The notes beneath the pieces were generated by a model, which saw nothing but the letters and a program-made list of their open reading frames with translations, was not told the DNA's origin and did no database searches. Below, one piece after another: positions 42,790 through 55,400 of a stretch of DNA of 64,000 bases (position 1 is its first letter; the number at the start of each line of letters is the position of its first letter). Origin of the DNA: Asterella californica (Eukaryota > Streptophyta > Marchantiopsida > Marchantiales > Aytoniaceae). The DNA lies in the NCBI GenBank assembly GCA_036924285.1, contig JAYKYS010000009.1, positions 17,794,001 to 17,858,000 on the forward strand, in the 5' to 3' direction. A program made the position numbers and the translations under genes.

Positions 42790-44674
42790 TACTGTATATA
42801 TGTGATATATGACCAGTGTTATATTTTTCACCTTTATTATTTAGTTTTGTTAAAATTTCTAGTAATTTAGGAAATTCCTTTATTTATTTAATACCTTGAA
42901 AATAATTGACATTAGTTAAAATAATATTTTTCTTATTGTTATCATATATATGTCATTTATTTGTTCATTTTTCTCAAATTCACTTTTTTGAACTATTATA
43001 TTGTTGTATATCATGTTTACCATTGACATATGCGTACTAGTACTTTGTCATAAGTAACATGTGTGTTCTTTTTATTGTCTTAAATTTTATTTTCCTTTTT
43101 ACTATTCTTTTGCTGCAATGGAGTTTTTAATATGGTCTCACACTCATCACTTCTAGTCAGAATTCCAAACAAAATGCCACTGACATCAAATTTTTAATTT
43201 TCTTCTCATCTTTTATAAGGTAATTTTATTTATTTGATATATTTATATCAAATAAAATTTACCGCCTAACTTTACCACATAAGTTAAGAACCCTTTTTTG
43301 TGTTTGTTATTTTAACTAGCGTATGATGAATACTTTACCATTGCATAACATACAAATATCTTGTTGTTGACATACTTCTTTTCATTATATTTAAGCGTTC
43401 ATTCTTGTATTGTGTTATATAATCATTCCTCCAAATATTTTCCGTAAGGTATTTATTCAGCAATACTCGTCGATATTAGTTGGAGCGTGACATCTCTTAC
43501 GTCATACTAGAAGAATCAAAATACAAGTATAAATTCAATTGTGGCATGTTGCAACTAGAACGATTGTGTTATATCATGGTAAGGACTTTGGTGGTTGATT
43601 ACGTATCTAATATTGTAGTTGAAAAATGAATACTTCTTTTGTTCTTGTTGGAGAAATATTCGTCTTAGTTGGAAGTGAATGTGAGCGATGATCCATATAA
43701 AAGGGTCGAGGAGAGTGTCCAAGAGAGTGAATTTGTAGTTGTCCTATTTTTTAGACGAATGTTTTTTTATAGAATTTATATATTTTGTATATGAATTTCT
43801 ATGTAAGCATTTGACCTCTTATGTAGCAATGACCTCTATATCTCTTGTATTCAAGCTGATCATTTGCATACATGATTATTTGCGTTTGAAGGTTGATGAG
43901 TCAAGTTATATGGTTCACATGCATGTATAAGCAATAGTCATGCATCACATATGCGGTTAGAATATTTGATTATCGAGATAAATTTTGTATGTTTATTTGT
44001 ATGCTGGATAAGTATTTAAGTACTTTTGAGCATCGAATGAAGGATTGTTTTTGTGCACTGTTTGCTACTAGGTAACAGTATGCATTTCTTTTCACGTCTG
44101 AATGAAATCTCATATGACAGCAACTTAACCAAGATCTATGATTATACAAAACGAAATATGTGTTACCTGAGAGACAGCACGAGACTCAATACCTTATGTG
44201 TTAAGTGCGAACAGAATCATAGTTAACATAACTTGGAAATAACACTCGTGATCTTAACTAGTGTTAGGACATTTTTAACGTGAACCAGTTTCTTGCTAAA
44301 ACATTCAGAATGCTTCTTGCTGTAGATAGACTTCTGTAAGTTAATTTCCAGTGTTAATCGATCTGAAGTTGAAAAAATCTTCCGAGTCAATTTTATATTA
44401 GTCACTATCAGTATCTTTTCTGATAAAACATAAACTAGCCGTTACCATAAACCAGGAGTTTCTTTTCTCCTTCAAGTTTCAATTCCTTAACGCAACATAT
44501 CTTATGTGTGCATGCTGTATTAGCATCGTGCTTCAGTTGCTGCTGATTTGGTGTTTGAAACTGTAAATATATATCTGTGACATTCCAGCAAGATGAAATA
44601 CTACCAACTATACTATCAAGTTGTTTTCCTTGGTCTCATACAACTTTTTATGACATGTTCTGTTCAACTTGAGA
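42790..44674. other. AT-rich non-coding stretch
   Basis: No gene, RNA or clear repeat was recognised. Only short chance frames exist. GC falls sharply at 42790, next to the end of the retroelement. Confidence 0.55.
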
Positions 44675-44950
44675 AGTGACCTCTAGCTAGTCTGGAAGTC
44701 ACACCCCAAGTTCCAACAAGCGATGGTCTTGGGTTTGACTTCCGCAACTCAACCAGAGTCCAGTCAAGCTAACTGCGTCCACTGCCGAGTATGTGAAATG
44801 CAAACCATTGTATAACCCAGTCGGGTAACAAAACATCATGAATAAAATCGATTATCTTGGGTTCGATTTCCGCAACTCGACCGGAGTCTACTTTAGTTAA
44901 GCTAACTGTACCCACTGCAGAGTATGTGAAATGCAAACCGTTTTTTAAAT
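44675..44950 (+). repeat. tRNA-derived SINE-like tandem pair
   Basis: Two copies, 128 bp apart, share cttgggttcgatttccgcaa-like sequence (44730-44750 and 44858-44876) and the tail cgagtatgtgaaatgcaaacc. The motif gggttcgatttcc matches a Pol III B box. Upstream of the first copy, tgacctctagctagtctgga (44677-44696) resembles an A box. The second copy lacks this head. A run of T (about 6) follows the second copy. This fits a SINE with a partly duplicated body. Confidence 0.5.
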
Positions 44951-47900
44951 AACTAAATATTACAAATCGATGTATCTTTATTATTAATATATTTTCATCA
45001 GAATTCACTTGACTGTACTCTTAATACGTTTATCGAATTTGATTCCACTTTTATCTACATTACTTGACGGTATCTGTGACTGATAACAACAGGTTCAGCA
45101 AGTTAAAACGTCGCATCATCTTTCTATGAGAAGTGCATGTCAATCAACCAATCAATCACGAGAAATTCAGTTTAAAATTCTTTTCTAGTAATTATCCACC
45201 TATGTTGCCTTTTATTTATCACGTGTAACGTATTCACATGAAGGTAAACCTGCTGAACCTGCTATTTGGATCTATTTTCTGTCTAAAATGACATGGAGTC
45301 GAAGAGAAAGTACAGCACATAGAACTCCGGAACTGAGTAGTTGAATTAGTGGTACAGCATACCGGTCCACGTCTAATCAGCTTAAATAAAATTAATTACC
45401 TTGTTTAACCAAGCGAGAACGTTGTTCAGCCATGAGCGCGTCCAAGAGCAGACCAGACACAACACTGAAGAGGCACATCAGAAATAAAGGCGGGATAATG
45501 ACTAGTACGACACAGGAGAGTGACTGGGAAAGAAGGAGATGCTTAAAACGGAATATTAGTTGACCGGTCATACACTCTATGTTACCAATAAATTGGATCG
45601 GGCTGGTAGGAACTAAAGCAAAGCTCTGCCGGTCAGCCCTTTAGGAAACCAAATGGATGTGGAAGGGGAAATCACATTTACCACGAAATACAGTTAGGAC
45701 TCAGCGTCTAGACTCTTAGACTGAAGTACGGACGAGGTCAGCCACAGCCCGATCCTTACCCGCAATTCAAACCCGCCTCCACCTCACAGCATCCTGCCGC
45801 CTGTCCCTGTCCTTTCTTTATTACGGTCTTCTACGGGAACAGCACCCCGCGCCTTCCGGGATATCGCTAGCTCTTTACCTCCCTTCCTTTTCTGTTCCTT
45901 TTCTTTCTCGCTTTTCCGCTCAGCCGAACGGGACCTCACACTAGGGATGGGCTGCATGGAGTAGGGTTACGATTGGATTCGGTAAGTCCGGTTCGTGCCT
46001 GTGGTTAAGATATATCTCCACGATTGTCAAGTTCCTGACAGTATATATATTTTTTCTTACAGCTCCGCTTGAGTTTTATTGTTTTTTCTGTTTTCTAGCT
46101 GAATGTACATAATATACATTCAGCTATAATACAGCAAGAAATGTACATTCACTTTCTCAGAACCTGTGAGATTCGATGTACAAGGCCATGGGGAGGATAT
46201 TGTTAGAAAGCATAATGGTCAATAAAAAAAATATTGATTATATGATAAAATATATACATTTTTATAAACTGTCTACAGAAAAAATTTGTTATTGACGTTA
46301 TTTTCACCTTAATGTTAACTAAGTTCTCTAATCTACCGTTAATAGAGAATCAAATTCTCTATGAACGCTAGCCTCAATTTCTACAACCGGTAGAGTAGCA
46401 TTTGGGTAGAGCTCGGATCCTCTGGCTGCAACTTTCACAAAAAAGATTACAGAAAAAATTCATATGAGTAAAGTTGAACGACCAACTTGTCTTACGACCG
46501 GAGGAGTAGCATCCACGGCCAACTCTTGCGAGTGCCTATTCGCCTTCATGTACGTTAATTTTTTATAGTTTATAGTATTATATATATTTCTTATAGTTTT
46601 TATAGTATCCTACTCACCTACTTATGATAATACGTGTCCCGAAACTAAAATAATGACACTCGGCTTGTTTTTGCCTTTTCCTCCAATTTGTGAAAATGTA
46701 ATGTTTAGCTTTCAAATCTTATGATGTTAAGAAGACATCGAAAACTTTGTAGTCTTGCAATAGTATCACACTCAAAGAAAACCACTGATAATTTATTTGA
46801 ACAACATAAAATTACCTCATCATTTTGATATTTTTTTCCTGTGGGGTTATTCTTGGGTTTAGGGTTTAAATGCTTATTCCAAAAACCCCATTTTGGGATT
46901 ATTCTTCCTAAATTAGATGAATTCTGATGTTGGTAATATAATTGACTGAGTCGTGTCAAACTGTGGCGTTATGTATTTTCAACCCATCAACTCACTCACT
47001 TTGGAGGAATATTCCGCTTTTAGGTCTCCTGTAGATTTTATCGCTTCTTAATATTTTCTTTTCTGTTTTCTTCAGTGCACGGCAAAGAAAGATTTGATTC
47101 TATTATCTGTCGGGTATTTGCAGAAATAAATAAGAATTGCCATACAATCATTCAAGAAGAGAAATGATTCTGACCATAGATGTGGTGGCACGAACCAGAC
47201 CAACTATCTCCTCGGCCGTTTGTACTTGGAAATCTTCTGGGCCGTGGCTCTACATCGCCCTTTAGTACCTTTAATACCTTTTGTGCCCTTTCTCTTTCCT
47301 TTCATAATAATACAAGTCCTCCGGAATGACACACGTGACACAACAGTGACAAAAGAGCGTGAAGCAAAGGCTGAAAGATAACTTCCAACGATCGGCGGCG
47401 TATGAGGGAAGACTAGTTGATCTAGTCTAGTGTAGTGCTACTACTGGGGTCATTACTTGACCCCCACCCAATCTGACATGACCTGACTTGACTCTTCTGG
47501 ACCGGGACTCAGTTCAAGACGTTTCTTGACTCGGTTTACGTGGTTAGCACAGCCTTCTCTTGCCTTGAATGTAATTCAAGTCGGTCAGTCAGGATGTAAG
47601 GACTCCCTCTCTGGTCATCACTTTGCCCTGCCCTACCCTACCCGTTTTGTCTATACTGGGAACAGATTTTGTATAGTACAGGAAAAGCGGAGTGATTCGT
47701 ACCAGTACAGTAATCGGCCTGGTCTGATCTGGTCTGGGAATGGCAGCTCCCCCACCGACAAGTTCCTGATCTTCCGGACTGTGTGTAACTACTCCAGCTC
47801 GAGTTCGATATAGACCCGAGCGTTGGATGCTGTCGACTGCAGAAACTGCCAACCACGTCAGTCATGACTCCGTACCAGGCAACGCAACGCAAAGCGTTGG

Positions 47901-49377
47901 AATCCGGAAGTTTCGCTGTCGATGGGCTCAAGGTTTCCCTTCCTCTTCTGATTTCCTGGAGTTCTACTTTTATCTGCTATTGAACTATTTGTTGGTGGCC
48001 CACATTTACTTTTTGTGTAGCGTATCACATCAAAACCGGAGTTCCCTTAACTAACCCCGGTCAGTTTCTGTCGATTTAGTACCATTTATCGCTGCCTTTC
48101 ATGGTTTGTTGTCTCTTATTTTGCAATGTTAGTTGTGTAGTCAATTACATTACTGGTTTTCAGTCTCAGTAATAGTAAGGTTTTTATGGTGAAGATATTT
48201 TCTATTTTGTCTTTATCGAGTATTGTAGAGTATAATGGACAGTATAGTTTACTTTTATTATTATTTACTTTAAAAAATTATATTAAACTTAAGAAATAGG
48301 TAAATGACTTGATGATAAGATAGATGATAGAAGTAGTATGTTATCAGCATCCCAAGAACAAACAAAAGGTCGCTATCAACTTCCCACAAACACGTAGAAG
48401 TCCTAAAACATGGACAAGCTAACGGATCTAAATTTTATTTATTCGGCAACATGGATTCCACTACCCTGAAGTTTATGAGGCATACATATCTAACGAAGGA
48501 TTGCCAACATAACTATACCAAATGTGTGTAGAAGATCCAGTAATTTCCAAAGAGAAACCAGTACTGGAATTTTCACGACCAGACTGTATAGAATAAAACA
48601 ATATACCCAATCTCCAAGCAAGAGATCCGGATGCCGAAACCCCTTAGAAAAGATCGTGCTAAACATGTTGGGAACTACTACTGATGCACCTCGAGCTATT
48701 GCCTTGGAGTTCATCTTTTAGATATAGCATTTAGAATATGAAGCTGATATATCCAAGTCCAAAATTTATTATACATTTCTAAAGGAGTTATTTTATAATA
48801 ATTATGAAAATATTCTTATATTTTTAGTGATGTTTCAATAATGTCATACGAAAGTACGCAAAACATTATTCCTCTGACTCGTATATTAACATGGGTCCAC
48901 GTGAAGAACAAATGCTAATCTGCAGCAATTTTGATATGATCTTATGTTTTTACCGAACTCATCAAATTGTAAATTTGTTTAGGTAACTCTAACTTACTGA
49001 ATTATATTATGTGAAATATTTCAGAACTGATCTGCTGGAACTTTAAGCAAATGACTGAGATGATATCAGATCTGATCTTGAGCCTTTGAAGTGACGAACT
49101 CCAATATCTCAAGTAGAAGACTCAAGGGACTTGAATATATTTCAGTTTATTTTTCTCAAATAACAGAAAGATATAAAAAATATAAACAAATAGAAAAAAG
49201 AACAATACAACTATATTTTAGTGTAGATTGATAAACATTTACACACAGCTCAGAGGTTGATTGCATTGTAAATACAGGATGTTCTTCCTCTAATGCTTAA
49301 TATTCATAAACTTATACTTTCTAAAAGTATGTTACCTAGAACTCGACTGTACACATTTTAGTCTAAAATATTATGCA
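44951..49377. other. Non-coding stretch with short repeats
   Basis: No coding gene was recognised. The part around 45720-45960 is pyrimidine-rich, and 47450-47960 has higher GC and short frames on both strands, but neither shows a known domain. A 12-bp perfect foldback lies at 46096-46126. Confidence 0.5.
46096..46126. repeat. Short perfect foldback (12-bp arms)
   Basis: The arms tagctgaatgta and tacattcagcta surround a 7-nt AT loop. A partial third copy (atgtacattcac) follows at about 46141. No function can be assigned. Confidence 0.6.
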
Positions 49378-49433
49378 ATACCACAACTTCTAAACCAGTT
49401 TGTGTATCATGTCTGGTTTAGAAGTTGTGGTAT
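49378..49433. repeat. Perfect 21-bp foldback with 14-nt loop
   Basis: The arms 49378-49398 and 49413-49433 are exact reverse complements (core ccacaacttctaaacca). A third partial copy of the left arm (taccacaacttctaaac) lies at 49461-49477. The stem could form an RNA hairpin or be the relic of a small inverted-repeat element. No target duplication was found. Confidence 0.75.
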
Positions 49434-49478
49434 GAGGTACCCTAAACCCTTGTAAACCCCTACCACAACTTCTAAACA

Positions 49479-52400
49479 AGCAACTCTGCTCCATCGATAT
49501 TCTCATCATTAGTTGAATAAACATAGGATGTTGAGTTGATAGTGAAAAAACAACCAAGAGTGTTGTTGTGGTTATGACAAGCACATCGTTGTCAACTCCA
49601 ATGCTTTGTGAGCTCCAATGCAATAACTCTCCAATGAGTGATACAAGTTTTCCAATTTTGTTCGTTGTGCATTTCATGGTCGAACAAGGAGTTGTCTTTG
49701 TGAGCTCATCTTGTTGCGGCTCACTTTCAAAATATGTATTTCCATATCGTTGATGGCTCTCATGTCAAAGAATTGTTGGGCATTCTTTGAAGTAGTGTTA
49801 GTAGGATGCACAAAAGATCATCAGAGAGAATCAGATCTTGTTTGCTCGATGTCACTTTATATATGCTTTAGATTAACCACTTGGCAAATGTCCAGTACTT
49901 ATAGAGATTAACACTACATGAAAGTATGCATGAAAAGTTACAGACAATTGGTGTGTAATGTTGTATTTGTTACATTGTAAAGCATTTAAAAGTATATTGT
50001 TGTAGGTAAGCTAAACTTGTTTTATATCCGTAGCTCAAGTAGAGCAAACAATTCACGACCATCACCTACATTACGTAATGTTGTTCATGTGAATAACATA
50101 ATGTTCTTCCATGATGTCTTTCACCTAATAATTGAGCATTCAAACGAAGATGTGCAAATCCTCGTCATTGAGACATTTGATACAAATCTCAACACCAATG
50201 AGATGTTCACAAATCCAACTATGTGTCAAGGTCATACGCTTTCTTCACCTCCATTGCGCTGTTCAATATGTACAAATAATTTCTTAGAAGTGAAGATGCA
50301 ACAAAGCTCCATCGTGCTCCACCGTGCTCCACAAAAACCAAACATTATACACACTTTGCTCTAAAACTGATTCAACATAAGAAAACTGGATAGCTCCAGA
50401 TCACCAGCGGTTTTACGTATACAGATAGATAATTCTAACCTGTTTAAAAATAAATGTTTGCTTGCTTGTGAATGAACATCTCAAACACGCTTGAGATAAA
50501 CAAAATGTTTAAAAAATAATATTTTCAAAATCTCATTAAAAGATAAGGAGCACAAATGATAAACACAATGGACAATGGACAACGATGTTAAGAAGGGAAA
50601 CAAAAGAACTTCAGATGCAAGAATGAGTGCAGATTTTGATTTTGCAATGAAAGTAAAAATTCATCATCAAAATCAGAAAAGAAACAATAAAGACATGATA
50701 GACACTTAAAAGACAATTGAGCAAATTAGTGAAAATGTACCGATCTTGATAGACCAGAATTGATCAAGAATGGTGGCAACTTTACATAAAATTGCATATC
50801 AAGATATATGTAACATATGGAAACATACAACGAATTATTATTAAAATCACGTTGCGGAGAAGAGCAGAATCTTCCAGTTCTGATTCGATCTTTGAAAACA
50901 AATTACTACACAAGGAGCATAATTCTCACAAAATCTTCACAAGTGTTCATTCGGAGAATCGTCTAATACACACACAACTCTTCAATTTCAAATCACTTAA
51001 TCTCCAAATCTCACGTACTCTAAACAAGAACTTTGGACTTCACGAATAAAATTGCTCTTGTGAAACACTCGCATTTCACTCAAATTTAGAACTCACTTCT
51101 AGACTTCTAGATGTTTACTCTCAATAAGAAGGAAACATCTCTTAATCGATAATCTCCTGCGATCTTTTGTCGATAAAAATCAATAATTCCTCTAACAACT
51201 ATTGCACACCCCTCTAATGATTATCCACAATATCTCCTTCATGATCTAACATCTGTAGGATGGTGTTGAAAATAAATGGCACATGAAAAACAAAATCCAA
51301 ATTAATAAACACGTAACAAGGATAATTAACACATAGTTGTCAGTTTTGCATGTACGAACGCTCATTGAATTGATCAGTTTCTGGCTTCACCTTTAGTCTT
51401 GCATGACTATCTCTCATCATATGAATCACCTCTATTATATCTCAAGAGCTTGAGTTATAAACCGTTTGAACATCTAACCAGTAGACTTTTAGATCAGGTC
51501 GACCTCTAATTTTGACTAAAATGTTAAAATTAGTTTACACAAACGAATATACACAACTTGACAACATCTTTGATGTCATTATTGCTATATCAGACTTAGA
51601 GTTGCATCTCCAACATTTTATTAATTACCATGCATCTTGACAAGGAGTTAGACTTCTAGCATATGATATATTTTGAAATCCTGAAGGTAATCTCATTTCT
51701 AGCATCCACACTAGGTAATTGTACAAATGTTGGGATAGACTGAGACATCTCGCACTCATGATATATTTAAGATCCATCTCACAATCCCGACAATAACCTC
51801 ATATTTAGCATACACACCATGTGACTGCACTGATGTTAACACAAGCAGAGACGTATCAGACTCAAGATAGGTTTAAAAGACATATAATGTCTTGTCTCTA
51901 TGCAACTTGATGTCTCACATGTTCTTCTGAAAGGATCAACCTACTGCCAAGCGTTTGTGAGTTTGAAATGGTTTGAGATCGAGATCTCTCTCATATAGCT
52001 TTGTTAAGCTATCAGTAGTAACTCATCTCACAACTAGCTAGAAAGATCAATTAATAAGTTAATAAGCTAGAGAAGCGCAATATTTTACTTCCCTTTATTT
52101 ACTAAAGCTCCATAGTTATCTCCATACTTAGTTGTTTTTAAGAACTGAAGTAAATAATATATATTATGTACTACAGCCTACATGTTGGTGATCTAAAACT
52201 CCAATCAAACTCATTATGATTTATTGTACATCTCGCTTTCATAAATCTTCCAAAAGTACCCCAAATAAATTATCTCTTGCAAGTACGTTTCTTGTGTTTT
52301 GACATACCATGTTGATTAGCACGTTGAGCTCAACAACTTGATATTTTCAGATTTTTGAATGCTCAGTTTCTACTTGATCTGCTTGTCCAACACCCTAGCT

Positions 52401-55400
52401 TGTTTAACAATATCAACTTCTCACTAAATGATGATTTTTGTATCATTTGAAATAATTCACATCATGACAACTTGTTGCCTTTCCTTGGAGGGACTTGTAA
52501 CAAGGATAATCTTTTTGGATAATCATATAGGATGTGTAAACTTTCCTCAAGAGTATCACAAGAAGACAAAATAAGATTGTGAGATTCAAGAAAGTTGAAT
52601 ACGATTGTTTGGAATGAGATTTGTTTTGATACTCTCAACAACGAGAAGGATTTATCTTCAATTGTTACTTGGATAAGGATGAAGATCAACAACAAAGAAG
52701 AACACATCTATATCATCATCTTTCATGTAGAAGGTGTCTATGAACATCTTTGACCATATCTCAAGGATCAGAGCTCCATTTGGAGTGACATTGCTTCATT
52801 TTTGCTGGTTCACGTGAGTTCATGGTGCACACTGCAATCATGAAAATTTTGAATCAAAACCAATATGCTTGAGTCTATCATATACAAATATTTCAAATAT
52901 TTGGAGTGCTTTTATTTATGAATTGTGGAATAGTTTGTTGATGATTATGTGTGATGAACTCCATATGCAAAGAAATCTCATAAGCGAGGAGAGATCAAGA
53001 TGAGTTCAATCGGAGTTGTGAGCAAAGAGTTACGACTTTAGGAAATTAACATGATATAACTTTTCTCAAGGAGTCCTGAAACTGACATGACATCTAAGCA
53101 TGAGGAGTCCCCCGTGTTGATGTGACATCCCTTGTGTACGGAGTCCTTGGTGATGATATGAAATTCCTTGCACAAGATTGCAGTCAGTGCTGACATGGCA
53201 TCTTGGATGTGACATAATCATATTTGGTGTATAATGTGTCTAAAGACACCTCTGACCTTTGACATGTTGTGACGTCCACATGTTATATTTTTACAAATTA
53301 AAATATTTTTGCGTTTATTTGTTCATTAGAAGGCAGTTTATACCTTCTAGAAGGTATATATGTGATAAGGAATTTTTTTGCTAAATAGTCTTAAATAAAT
53401 TATTTTATGTCAAAGCATATGTTTATTTACTAGGGAGTAGGTAGGAATCTAATGGCTAGGTAGGTCATATTTTATCTTGATCTTTTACAGAAGATCAAAA
53501 GATAAAATGTATCAATAGGTCAAAAGACGCTACCAACCTATTAGGAGGAATCATGAGATGTGACATGTGATTATCAGCCAACAGAAGTTGAAAGGTGTGA
53601 TCTAACTGTTGACAATAGGTCAAAAGACGAAAAGCTTTTTTGGTTGGTGACGGCTGGATGATAGATCATGGTAGGAGGGGATAAACTTTAAAGTTTTATA
53701 TCTCAAGGGTCATTGTTCATCTTGTCTAAGGAGATGCACGCCTTGTTGAGAGCAGATAGAGAAAGAGACTTTGATGTGTGATGTTTGAGTGAGATAAGGC
53801 TATGGTGCAAACCTCATTCGGATAGACCAGTTCTCTTCCAAAAGACTACATCAGAAGGAGAGATTGAAGACTTCAAATTTTGAGAGGAATGCACTCCTGT
53901 TGCAGTTGGAATTAGAGACTGAAGTGGTTTGTGTTGCTAACATTTGATATGGAGGTCGAAGGAAGGCGCTTTCTTCCTTGGAAGGCTCTTCTAAAAGGAA
54001 AACTTGAGTTGAAGGTGCGGGGTTTGAATGGAAAGATTATAAAGTTTGGAGCACATTTTGAGGTCAATCTAGCACAATTAATCTTGATCAATTTTGACAT
54101 GAGAGCTCGGAGATCTGATTGTTTTCTTGTCATGAAAGACAAAGAATGTGTTTTGCTTTTTGTATATTTTCTAGAGAAGGTTCGACTCCAAATCAATGAG
54201 TGATTGTGGAGAGGGTGTATAGATAGCATGACTTGTAGAGGACATATCCTATCTTTGTTCCAGATTGGCTGCTTATGCCACCTACGGATGTGAAGGTATT
54301 TTCAAAGAAGGTTACATTTTTTTCTTTCTGTGGAGAATGACATTATTGTAGTGGAAAGTTGTTAAAGGGGGTTTGGCAAGGCAGTAAGTCTGCATCTCTT
54401 AGTTCTAGTAAGAAAGTGAGAGATCGACCCGAGATATCGACATTAATCATGTGGTGAAAGACTTATCATCGTCTAGAAGGAGATAAAAAGATAGTATTGA
54501 CGAACAAATAAATATCAAAGAGTGAGATAGATGGAGAGGTTTGGTTTAGCTCTCCCAAACACCATGAGAATGATTGAAAGATGGATATCTATAAGGATTC
54601 TTATAAGAAAATATTTGCGTGTCTTTTGTTGACCTTCTTCTATCTGGAGAAGAATACGTATATTAACAATGTACTGGTTTAGTTTATTGACTAGGTGTTT
54701 CGTGATGCTGAGGTTGATTGAGAGAAAATGATTTTGGAGTATGTCACGAGGATGATCATGGACCTTTCTTCATCTCTGATCACATTTCTAACGCTTTATC
54801 TGATACATATGTATGAGACATTCACGAAGACAACACCTGAGGAAGTGACAATAGCTCTGCTTACTACATGTGGAAGAAGAAAATGAGAGTTTGCCTCACC
54901 TTGCAGATAGCATTCTAGAAGGCAAAAGGCCTTCTGGAACAAGATGGCATATTGGGAGAGTTTATATTCAAAGACAACTGTCATGGCTGCCTCTGCCTTG
55001 GCTCAGTTGGGAGAAGACTCGTATTAGAGTTCTTAGTTAGAAGGATGAAGGCACATGTTTTTGCTCCAGTCTCGAAAAGATAAGGCCAATGTTTAAAGTT
55101 AAGTAAGACAAGTTATTCTCATATTAAAAAAGCTATTATGGGAGGTCAGCCCTCACTCTAAGTGGCTGCATATATAGATTAGAAGTTTGCACAAAGGGTC
55201 ACACATGATGGACTAATCTAGCACTCTAGCATTGTGTCAAAACACCTACATGGTATTTTTCTGTGGTGTGTCATATGATAGTTGGATAAGATAGTGGAAA
55301 ATCGACCCAGAAGGTCACAAGCTGGCTAAGTACTTCAGGGGAACTTTTTGCTCTACTCTGCAATAAAGTGTTTTGCATAAATATTAAACAAGTTTGTAAT

